From the NCBI GenBank assembly GCA_016214445.1, contig JACROM010000135.1, positions 1 to 6,588 of the forward strand: 6,588 nucleotides of DNA. The letters run 5' to 3'. Positions within the stretch are counted from its first letter, which is position 1. Every line of letters starts with the position of its first letter. The stretch is from Microcaldota archaeon (GTDB lineage: Archaea > Micrarchaeota > Micrarchaeia > Norongarragalinales > Norongarragalinaceae). Below the pieces are notes generated by a model, which saw only the letters and a list, made by a program, of their open reading frames with translations, ran no database searches and was not told the origin of the DNA. Shown here piece after piece: positions 1 through 5,650 of the stretch. The position numbers and the translations under genes were made by a program.

Positions 1-111
1 AGCGTAGCTGCTTTTTGAACGCGCCAACGCAGGAGGCGCGGAATTTGTCTTTAGCTTTCCTTTAGGCCCGCCTTTAGGCGAGTTTTTTTTGCGGCCGTGT
101 TTTTCGCTCAT
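1..111 (-). CDS. Possible 5' end of a leftward hypothetical protein gene (partial)
   Basis: On the minus strand an ATG at 111-109 opens a frame that stays open for all 37 codons to the window edge. The peptide begins MSEKHGRKKNSPKGGPKGK and is rich in Lys, Gly and Pro, like a disordered basic tail that could contact nucleic acid. A 9-base direct repeat (59-67 and 71-79) has a 12-base period, so it repeats in frame as PKGG/PKGK. A TATA-like element at 165-171 lies upstream and would place a leftward transcript start near 142-145. No clear ribosome binding site precedes the ATG. I do not recognise the family. The opposing reading is that a rightward gene ends at the TGA at 16-18 and bases 69-90 (cgcc-ttta-ggcg hairpin followed by eight T) are its terminator. 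The two readings cannot be separated without sequence to the left. Confidence 0.35.
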   Translation of the reverse strand, partial: MSEKHGRKKNSPKGGPKGKLKTNSAPPALARSKSSYA

Positions 112-125
112 TTGAGGTTGCCCGA

Positions 126-149
126 CTGGCCGGTGGAGCCACCGGCCAG
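126..149. repeat. Perfect 11-bp inverted repeat, candidate operator or 5' leader hairpin
   Basis: The arms ctggccggtgg (126-136) and ccaccggccag (139-149) are exact reverse complements separated by two bases. The repeat sits between the TATA-like element at 165-171 and the leftward ATG at 111. It therefore overlaps the predicted start of a leftward transcript. It could be a dimeric repressor site or a stable RNA hairpin near the 5' end of that transcript. There is no T-tract next to it on either side, so a terminator role is less likely. The function is inferred from position only. Confidence 0.5.
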
Positions 150-159
150 CTACTGTCTC

Positions 160-175
160 CGGGCTTATATACCCG
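160..175. promoter_or_regulatory. Near-symmetrical TATA box between two divergent genes
   Basis: The core ttatata (165-171) is flanked by CGGG (160-163) and CCCG (172-175), giving an almost palindromic element that reads as an archaeal TATA box on both strands. Rightward, a start about 25 bases downstream falls near 193-195, just ahead of a Shine-Dalgarno site at 198-203 and the ATG at 210. Leftward, a start near 142-145 would precede the ATG at 111. No BRE is clear enough to set the main direction. The rightward use is better supported because a convincing ribosome binding site follows. Confidence 0.5.
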
Positions 176-197
176 CCAAAAGAAGGGAATGTCCGGA

Positions 198-203
198 GAG
201 GTG
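198..203 (+). promoter_or_regulatory. Shine-Dalgarno site that fixes the start of the 41-codon gene
   Basis: GAGGTG is complementary to the conserved 3' end of archaeal 16S rRNA and ends six bases before the ATG at 210. This favours 210 over the in-frame ATG at 189, which has no such site and would add seven residues (MSGEVEG). Confidence 0.6.
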
Positions 204-209
204 GAAGGC

Positions 210-335
210 ATGAAAGTGGACGTGACAAAAATGAATTACCCGCAATTGGAGGAGTTCGCGAAAGGGTTTCCTTTCGAAATCCTGAACGTCTCGAGGTACG
301 GGAGCAGGGTGCTGTTGGAGGCCGCTACCGCATGA
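210..335 (+). CDS. Small hypothetical protein, 41 aa
   Basis: A 41-codon gene starts at ATG 210 and ends at TGA 333-335. The product begins MKVDVTKMNYPQLEEFAKGF and ends VLLEAATA. It is mixed in composition, with no transmembrane segment, cysteines or signal peptide; the pattern suggests a short helix (PQLEEFAKG) followed by a strand-like stretch (FEILNVSRYGSRVLLEA). I do not recognise the family and assign no function. The case for a real gene is its packaging: a TATA-like box at 165-171, a GAGGTG site six bases before the ATG, codons like those of the smc extein (GAG, CTG, GTG, AGG), and a hairpin plus T-tract right at its stop codon. It appears to be monocistronic and ends about 90 bases before smc, which has its own TATA-like box. 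The alternative is a chance frame within a leader, or an RNA gene whose reading frame is incidental. Confidence 0.55.
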   Translation: MKVDVTKMNYPQLEEFAKGFPFEILNVSRYGSRVLLEAATA

Positions 336-372
336 AAGCGGCCCCTGTTTTCTTCTTTTCCTTCTTTTTTCC
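320..372 (+). terminator. Hairpin and T-rich tract ending the small gene
   Basis: A 7-bp perfect stem is formed by ggccgct (320-326) and agcggcc (337-343) with a 10-base loop that contains the TGA stop of the small gene. It is followed from 345 to 372 by a pyrimidine tract with several runs of T, ending in six T (365-370). Archaeal RNA polymerase stops at oligo-T, and the hairpin strengthens the call. The tract separates the small gene from smc, so the two are probably separate transcripts. Confidence 0.6.
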
Positions 373-382
373 GTCTGCAACT

Positions 383-396
383 AAAACTATAATAAG
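383..396 (+). promoter_or_regulatory. smc: TATA-like promoter element for smc
   Basis: The AT-rich block aaaactataataag stands out from its surroundings and is centred near 390. A start 24-27 bases downstream falls at about 414-417, giving a leader of roughly 10 bases before the ATG at 427. No Shine-Dalgarno site precedes that ATG, consistent with a very short leader. A leaderless start at the TTG at 415 is the alternative. Confidence 0.45.
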
Positions 397-426
397 CGTT
401 TTGCCGTTTTCTCTTTGCCGGTTTCC

Positions 427-3400
427 ATGTACGTAAAGAAGATACTCCTGCGTAATTTCAAGTCGTTCCCCAAGGCTACTGTGGAGCTGGACAAGAACTT
501 TTCAGGCGTAGTTGGCCCAAATGGTTCAGGCAAGTGTGTTCGGGCGGACACGAAAGTCCTGCTTTCGGACGGTTCGCTTGTTGAGATAAGGCGTTTGGTG
601 GACGAGGCGCTCGAGAGGGAGTCTTCACCCATGGATGATGGCTACTGTTCCCTTTCCAACAACGGCACGAGAGTGCTCTCGCTCAATACGGAAACCTTGA
701 AGATGGAGGAAAAGCCGGTAACCGCGTTTGTCAAGAGGGCTTCTCCGGACGAACTCTATGAGCTCAAAACTTCTTCTGGACGGAAAGTAGTTGCCACGTC
801 TTATCATCCGGTTTTGACTGTTGTTGACGGTGAGGTTAAGGCAATCAATGCCGGCCAGCTTAAGGAAGGCAGTTGGGTGGCGTTGCCGAGGAGGATTTCG
901 ATTCGTCCCTCGAACACTTCGCCGCTTCTGGAGCTTGCGCGCTTGGACCTGAACCTTTACGTCTTGCATGGCGCGGATTTCGTTGTTTTATTGCGTAAAC
1001 ACAAGCAATCCAAAAAATTAACGTGGAGCGAGTTTGCCCTTAAGGCGGGCGTGCCTCTAGTTTGCCTGAAGGGCTTGTTGGAAGGTCAAGCAGTCAAGCT
1101 CAACCATGCTTACAAGTTGGCGAAGTTCATGGGCAAGTCAGATTACGAGTTCACTTCTGTTTTCAACCAAGTTAAAGCCAAGAACCACAATATTTTGACG
1201 AGAATACCCGCAGAAGTTTCGCCGGATCTGGCGAGGTTTTTGGGGCTGGTTATTTCAGAGGGCCGTCCGGTTAAAAACGAGGTTTTCTTCTTCAACTCTT
1301 CAAAGACTTTGTTGGATGACTTTGTAGGTTTGTCCGAGCGGCTTTTCGGAATCAGGCCTTCTTTGAAGTCCTACGATGGAAAGCAAGTTGTTATTTTTTC
1401 TTCTGCGGCCCTTTCGTTGATGCTGGAACACGTTTTTGGCGTAAAACCTTACTCGCATTCATCGCGGAAGGCCGTGCCGGACGCGGTCATGAGCAGTTCA
1501 GATGACGTGGTAGCAGCGTTTATTGGCGGTTTGTTTGACGGTGACGGAACGGTTTCTGACCCGCTGGGCAGCAAAGCAACTTTGGAGTATACTTCTGCAA
1601 GCAGGGAGCTCGTTGACCGCCTTAATTATCTCCTTTTGCGATTTGGCATCACTTCCCGCGTTTCCAGTTCGTTCAAGGCTGCCACAAACACCAAAAACAA
1701 AACGAAGAGGGAGTACTATCGTTTGTTCGTTTATGGCGTTGATTTGTTGAAGGTGTTTGGCGAGCGTGTTCCTTTGCTTGAGCCGCCAAAAGTAACGAGG
1801 CTTTCCGTTTGGTCGAAAAAAACCAATATCCCGAACAAGAATGTTGATGTCGTTCCCGGCTTGAATACAAGAATAAAATCTTTGTTGGCTGCTGCCGGTT
1901 ATTCCGATAGGAAACTTAAGTCTGTGAAACCGTCGAGGATAAGGGCGTATTATGAAAACCGCTGTCTTCCTTCACGGGAAGGTCTTGTGCAGGTAACGCG
2001 TTTGGTTCAAGACGCTTCGTTGGAAGCTTTTGCTTCTTCAGACGTGTTTTGGGACACAATTGTCTCCGTTGAAAAGGTTCCGGGCGAAGAGTGGGTTTAC
2101 GATTTGACTGTTGAAGGAAACCACAATTTTGTTGCGGAAGGGTTGTTCGTTCACAACAGCAACATCATCGACGCGCTCATGTTCGCCTTCGGCGAGATGA
2201 GGCTCAAGAGTTTGCGCGTCAAGAGCACCAAGGACCTTATTTTCAAGAGCCACAACGTGGCGGACGTGTCCGTGATTCTTACGGAGGACGACGTGACGGA
2301 TTTCGCGATAACCGAGACCGAGGAGAAGGGAAAGACGAAGAAAATCTTTCCGCGGGGAGTGCATGAAGTAAGAAAGATGATCCGCAGGGACGGCAAGACC
2401 AAGTATTCCCTTGACGGCAGGCGCGTCAAGAAGTACGTGATAGAGGATTTCCTCTCGCAGCACAGCATTTCTTTGCACCACGCGATAAAACAGGGCGAAG
2501 TGCAGCGCATTGTAGAGATGAACTCCAAGGACAGGCGCGCTTTGATTGACTTCGTTTCGAACGTGTCGGAGTACGAGGAAAAGAAGAAAGAGGCCTTCGT
2601 AGAGCTGGGAACCGTTGACATGAAGCTCAAGGAGGCGCAGACCGTTTTCGCCGAGCGAGATGCCTATTTGAAGGAGCTGGAGGAGGACAAGAAGAACGCC
2701 GAGCGCTTCATGCAAATGGAGAAGGTCGCGAGGAGCGCTTCTGCCACGTTGCTTCACTTGGACATCGGGCTGCTTGGGAAGCAGATGGAAGAGCTTGTAG
2801 CGAAGGGCATGGATAACAAGTCCAAGTTCGACGAACTGAGCGCGAAGCTCAAGGAGTGCGAGCGCCGGATCGAGGAGGCGTACGCGAAAAAGGACGAGCT
2901 CAACAGGACCATTTCCGAGAAGAGCCAGGGCAAGGAGCTGGCGCTGCAGAGGGAGGTGGACGCGCTGCAGGCGAAGATAACCCAGGCCCGCGCCCTGATT
3001 GAGGACAGGAAAGCTTTTGTGAAGAAGCACGACGAACGAAGGCGCGCTGTCGAGCTGGACAAGCGCAAGGTGGGCGACGAGATAGGCGCGTACGCGCGGC
3101 AGAAGGCTTCGCTCGAAGCGGACCTGGCGGAAATACGGGAGATGCTGGAGAAGGAACAGGAGTTCCTGGACAAGCTCATGGGGCGGGCCGACTCTTTTTC
3201 GAAGAAGTTCATGGATTCACGCAAGGTGATGGAGGAAACAACAGAGGAGATGGCCAAGTGCAAGGACGCTTTGGGCGGGCTGCAAGCGGAGGTAGCGAAG
3301 CAGCAGGAGCTCGTGAAGATAAAGGAGGACGAGCAGGAAAGGCTGAAAAAAGGCGTGTTCACCGACTTTTCAAAGCAGCTCGCTCCGCTGGGGGAGCAGA

Positions 3401-5559
3401 AGGAGGCAATAGGGAAGGAAATATCCCCTGTTGACCGGCAACTGAGGGATTTGTTTGACGAGGAAAAGCAGCTCAACCAGCGCATGCCCGCATTGGAGGA
3501 CATACTGTTGGATTTGCGGGAGAAGATGACTGCCTGCGAGGCGAAGCTTCGCGCCTTTTCGGACTCTTCATCGCGCGCTCTTGAATCGGTCCTTTCCCTG
3601 CGGGAGAAGGAAGAGGGGATTTACGGAACTGTCGGGGAGCTCGTCAGGTATTCCTCGAAATATTCGGTGCCCATAGGAGTCGCCATAGGCAACAGGCTGC
3701 ATTACGTTGTTGTTGATTCCGTAAAAACAGCGGGCAAGGCAATAGACTTCCTGAACTCGAACGGACTGGGGCGGGTTTCGTTCATTCCGTTGGACAGGAT
3801 AAGCTGTCCGCCTGCTGATGCCAAGCTTTCCAAGAGCGACGGAGCGATTGATTACGTTGTTGACTTGCTGAAGTTCGAGGCTAAATACAAGAAAGCGATA
3901 GAGTTCGCGTGCGGCAACACGCTCCTGATGGACGACTTTTCGTCAGCGAAGAGCCTCGTAGGCAAGACGCGGATGGTGACCGAAAGGGGGGACTTGTTCG
4001 AGCAATCCGGTTTGGTTACTGGAGGCAAGGCCAAGGAGAAGGTGGACGTTTTCGCGGAGAACGCGAGGCTGAAGGAGTTCGAGGAGAGGTTCAAGAAAGC
4101 CAAAAACGAAAAGGACGCAGTTCTGAAGAGGCTCTACGTCCTGAGGGATGAAATGAGCGCCGGGCGCAGGAAGAAGGCGGAGCTGGAAGTCAAACTCAAG
4201 CGGCTTGAGCTGGAAGAAGAACACTTGGTAGCGGAAGACAAGGCGATGAAGGAGAAGCAGAAGGACCTGCACGCGGCAATACAGGCTCTCGGAAGGGAAA
4301 ACCGGGAATGCAGGACCGCTGTCGAAAGCGCGGACGGCCAGAGAAGCGAGCTGATAAGGAAACTGTCGGCGTTGAACGTAAAATACCTGGAAGCGAAACA
4401 GAACGTCGACGTGGAAAAGGAGGCGCGCTTCGGCAGCATGGTGAAGGAAAAGGAGCACAAGGTCAGCGAGCTGAGGATTTCGGTTGTCAAGCTCGAGAAC
4501 GAGGTGCGCGCAGCAGAGACCCAGCGCGCGGCTTACGCCAGGCAGCTCGCTGCAATAGAGAAGGACGCGGGAATGCTGTTGAAGGACGTTGAGGACGCAG
4601 AGAAGGCGATCGAGGCAGCTGACGTTGAAATCAGGCAAGACCAGAAGGTGCTGAAGGAGAAGAGCGAGGAGCAGAAGGCGCTGTCAAAGGAACTGAAAGC
4701 ATGGATTGAACAGAGGGAGGCTCTGGACAAGGAAGTGAGTTCTTGCTCTTCGGACAAGGCGAAAGTTCAGCTGGCTTTGGACAAGCTCGGTTCCGTAAAG
4801 CAGGATGCCGAACTGAAGAGGGTCGCTGTCGAAACGCGGCTGGCTGACGTGAAGGCGCAGTACGCTGAATACGAGGGAGTTGAACTTTTGAAGGGCAAGA
4901 GCGACAAACAAGAACTGTTGTTGTTGAAGAGGGAAACCGAGGAAGAACTGAAGAAGGTTGGGGGCCAGATCAACCTCCGGGCTGTTGAGACGTACGACCA
5001 GAAAAAGGGCGAGCTTGAAAAACAGCGCGTGAGAGTGGACCAGCTCATCCGCGAGAAGGACGCCGTGATGGTGCTCATTCAGGAGATAGAGAAGAAGAAG
5101 ACAGCCACTTTCATGGAGACCTTCAACACAATCAACCATGCTTTCAAGAAACTGTTCAAGACCATTTTCCACGGAGACGGAACGCTTTTCCTCGAGAACG
5201 CCGAAAACCCGTTCGAAGGCGGCCTGACCATCCAGGTGCAGCTCGAGAACAAGGAAATCAAATACCTCGAACTGATGAGCGGAGGCGAGAAGGCTCTTAT
5301 TGCCCTGCTGTTCCTGTTCGCCATACAGTCGCACAATCCGTCCAGCATCTATATCCTGGACGAGGCCGATGCTGCGCTCGACCAGGAGAACTCGCGCAAG
5401 CTTGCCATGCTGTTGAAGCAGCTTTCCAAGCAGAGCCAGTTCCTCGTTGTGTCGCATAACGAGATGCTCTACAAGCACGCCGACTCGCTCGTAGGCGTGG
5501 CCATGGGGAAGGATGGTTCTCAGCTTGTCGGTGTGAAGCTCAGTGAAGTAAGCGGCTAA
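427..5559 (+). CDS. smc: Chromosome segregation ATPase SMC, interrupted by an intein
   Basis: SMC dimers extrude or clamp DNA in the nucleoid, using ATP, to condense and separate chromosomes, usually with ScpA/ScpB kleisin partners. The precursor is 1710 residues; without the intein (residues 37-577) it is 1169, the normal SMC length. In spliced numbering: N-terminal head with Walker A GPNGSGKS at 30-37, an SLRVKSTKDLI arginine-finger region, and the Q-loop in KQGEV near Gln148; first coiled coil about 171-520; hinge about 523-662 (3616-4035), recognisable by GRVSFIPLD and LVTGG; second coiled coil to about 1005; then the C-terminal head with signature MSGGEKAL (Ser1077), Walker B IYILDEADAALD (Glu1105) and the H-loop His in VVSHNE (His1136). 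All ATPase motifs are intact. I chose ATG 427 because SMC proteins normally begin M-x-I/V-K-K just before the first strand; the TTG at 415 would add MPVS. The flanks are a T-rich terminator upstream and an insertion sequence downstream. Confidence 0.97.
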   Translation: MYVKKILLRNFKSFPKATVELDKNFSGVVGPNGSGKCVRADTKVLLSDGSLVEIRRLVDEALERESSPMDDGYCSLSNNGTRVLSLNTETLKMEEKPVTAFVKRASPDELYELKTSSGRKVVATSYHPVLTVVDGEVKAINAGQLKEGSWVALPRRISIRPSNTSPLLELARLDLNLYVLHGADFVVLLRKHKQSKKLTWSEFALKAGVPLVCLKGLLEGQAVKLNHAYKLAKFMGKSDYEFTSVFNQVKAKNHNILTRIPAEVSPDLARFLGLVISEGRPVKNEVFFFNSSKTLLDDFVGLSERLFGIRPSLKSYDGKQVVIFSSAALSLMLEHVFGVKPYSHSSRKAVPDAVMSSSDDVVAAFIGGLFDGDGTVSDPLGSKATLEYTSASRELVDRLNYLLLRFGITSRVSSSFKAATNTKNKTKREYYRLFVYGVDLLKVFGERVPLLEPPKVTRLSVWSKKTNIPNKNVDVVPGLNTRIKSLLAAAGYSDRKLKSVKPSRIRAYYENRCLPSREGLVQVTRLVQDASLEAFASSDVFWDTIVSVEKVPGEEWVYDLTVEGNHNFVAEGLFVHNSNIIDALMFAFGEMRLKSLRVKSTKDLIFKSHNVADVSVILTEDDVTDFAITETEEKGKTKKIFPRGVHEVRKMIRRDGKTKYSLDGRRVKKYVIEDFLSQHSISLHHAIKQGEVQRIVEMNSKDRRALIDFVSNVSEYEEKKKEAFVELGTVDMKLKEAQTVFAERDAYLKELEEDKKNAERFMQMEKVARSASATLLHLDIGLLGKQMEELVAKGMDNKSKFDELSAKLKECERRIEEAYAKKDELNRTISEKSQGKELALQREVDALQAKITQARALIEDRKAFVKKHDERRRAVELDKRKVGDEIGAYARQKASLEADLAEIREMLEKEQEFLDKLMGRADSFSKKFMDSRKVMEETTEEMAKCKDALGGLQAEVAKQQELVKIKEDEQERLKKGVFTDFSKQLAPLGEQKEAIGKEISPVDRQLRDLFDEEKQLNQRMPALEDILLDLREKMTACEAKLRAFSDSSSRALESVLSLREKEEGIYGTVGELVRYSSKYSVPIGVAIGNRLHYVVVDSVKTAGKAIDFLNSNGLGRVSFIPLDRISCPPADAKLSKSDGAIDYVVDLLKFEAKYKKAIEFACGNTLLMDDFSSAKSLVGKTRMVTERGDLFEQSGLVTGGKAKEKVDVFAENARLKEFEERFKKAKNEKDAVLKRLYVLRDEMSAGRRKKAELEVKLKRLELEEEHLVAEDKAMKEKQKDLHAAIQALGRENRECRTAVESADGQRSELIRKLSALNVKYLEAKQNVDVEKEARFGSMVKEKEHKVSELRISVVKLENEVRAAETQRAAYARQLAAIEKDAGMLLKDVEDAEKAIEAADVEIRQDQKVLKEKSEEQKALSKELKAWIEQREALDKEVSSCSSDKAKVQLALDKLGSVKQDAELKRVAVETRLADVKAQYAEYEGVELLKGKSDKQELLLLKRETEEELKKVGGQINLRAVETYDQKKGELEKQRVRVDQLIREKDAVMVLIQEIEKKKTATFMETFNTINHAFKKLFKTIFHGDGTLFLENAENPFEGGLTIQVQLENKEIKYLELMSGGEKALIALLFLFAIQSHNPSSIYILDEADAALDQENSRKLAMLLKQLSKQSQFLVVSHNEMLYKHADSLVGVAMGKDGSQLVGVKLSEVSG
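1018..1134 (+). other. Helix-turn-helix-like insert in the intein between block B and the endonuclease
   Basis: Intein residues about 162-200 (beginning LTWSEFALKAGVPLVCLKGL) follow the spacing of an XRE-like helix-turn-helix: helix, AGV-type turn, recognition helix, LEG, then a further helix (HAYKLAKFMG). It lies outside the splicing blocks and before the first LAGLIDADG motif, where some inteins carry extra DNA-recognition modules. It probably adds target-site contacts for homing. The call is by pattern only. Confidence 0.45.
1204..1845 (+). other. DOD-type LAGLIDADG endonuclease domain of the intein
   Basis: Two LAGLIDADG helices are visible. Block C is LARFLGLVISEG, with acidic residue Glu242 (codon 1258) in the position that binds metal. 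Block E is AAFIGGLFDGDG, with Asp337 (codon 1543). A Glu in the first motif is found in active archaeal inteins, so both active-site acids appear present. This pseudo-dimeric enzyme would cut an intein-free smc allele at the Walker A coding sequence, around ggcaag|agcaac, and allow gene conversion. The domain boundaries are approximate. A lysine that would mark block D cannot be assigned with confidence. Confidence 0.85.
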
Positions 5560-5566
5560 TGTTTTT

Positions 5567-5598
5567 GATTCGCGCACAAATCGGGTGCGAGGCGAGTC
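5567..5598 (+). terminator. Imperfect hairpin just after the smc stop codon
   Basis: Bases 5567-5577 (gattcgcgcac) pair with gtgcg (5585-5589) and cgagtc (5593-5598), giving 11 pairs including one T-G wobble, a 7-base loop and a 3-base bulge (5590-5592). It lies seven bases after the TAA. A five-T run precedes it (5562-5566), but no T-tract follows. The insertion sequence begins directly behind it, so a downstream T-tract may have been displaced. The terminator role is tentative. Confidence 0.3.
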
Positions 5599-5618
5599 GG
5601 AGCTTAGGGATTGTCAAT

Positions 5619-5631
5619 AAATTAATATACC
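5619..5631 (+). promoter_or_regulatory. TATA-like promoter of the transposase gene
   Basis: The block aaattaatatacc, with core ttaatata (5622-5629), is centred about 25 bases before the ATG at 5651. Archaeal transcription starts about this distance from the TATA box, so the transposase mRNA would be leaderless. The AAGGG just before the ATG is too close to serve as a ribosome binding site. Confidence 0.5.
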
Positions 5632-5650
5632 AGTTATTCATTAAGGGTAT

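Larger units (their letters stand above)
535..2157 (+). other. Intein with LAGLIDADG homing endonuclease in the SMC P-loop
   Basis: This in-frame protein intron has 541 residues, with the splice junctions GSGK|C at the start and HN|S at the end. Class 1 residues are all visible: Cys1 opening block A (CVRADTKVLLSDGS), block B with Thr88-Ser-Tyr-His91 (TSYH), block F (YDLTVEGNHNFVAEG), and block G LFVHN with His540 and Asn541 followed by extein Ser. These perform the N-S shift, transfer to the +1 Ser, Asn cyclisation and ligation that restore GPNGSGKS. A two-motif DOD endonuclease lies between blocks B and F. The intein is probably splicing-competent and, with both acidic motif residues present, possibly still homing-competent. 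By eye it is richer in T and in T-ending codons (GTT, TCT, GGT, TTT) than the flanking extein, which favours AAG, GAG, CTG and GGC, suggesting horizontal acquisition. Confidence 0.97.

Noticed and set aside
165..380. Minus-strand 71-codon frame opposite the small gene
   Set aside because: It would run leftward through the T-rich tract as a Lys/Arg-rich start and ends at the TATA element. The opposing 41-codon frame has a ribosome binding site, terminator and host-like codons.
415..426. TTG at 415 as the smc start
   Set aside because: It would add only MPVS before the usual SMC N-terminus and has no ribosome binding site. It remains possible only if the transcript is leaderless from exactly that base.
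2038..3030. Long antisense open frame (330 codons) opposite the intein end and the SMC N-terminal part
   Set aside because: It is a shadow of the biased codons of smc. The product is Leu/His/Val-rich without a recognisable domain, and it crosses the intein border, where a real gene would not be expected.
2560..5060. Repetitive Lys/Glu-rich coding sequence considered as a DNA repeat array
   Set aside because: It is the heptad pattern of the SMC coiled-coil arms with no fixed-length nucleotide unit, broken by the hinge at 3616-4035.
4684..5577. Antisense open frame of 297 codons opposite the SMC C-terminal head, plus similar ones at 2754-3503 and 3943-4638
   Set aside because: These lie opposite repetitive coiled-coil or conserved ATPase coding sequence rich in AAG/GAG/CTG. 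The products are low-complexity Ser/Phe/Leu strings, and no promoter or ribosome binding site is evident.
5560..5650. Possible tRNA or small RNA in the smc to transposase gap
   Set aside because: Only a single imperfect hairpin and AT-rich IS end are present. No cloverleaf, T-loop or CCA end can be drawn.
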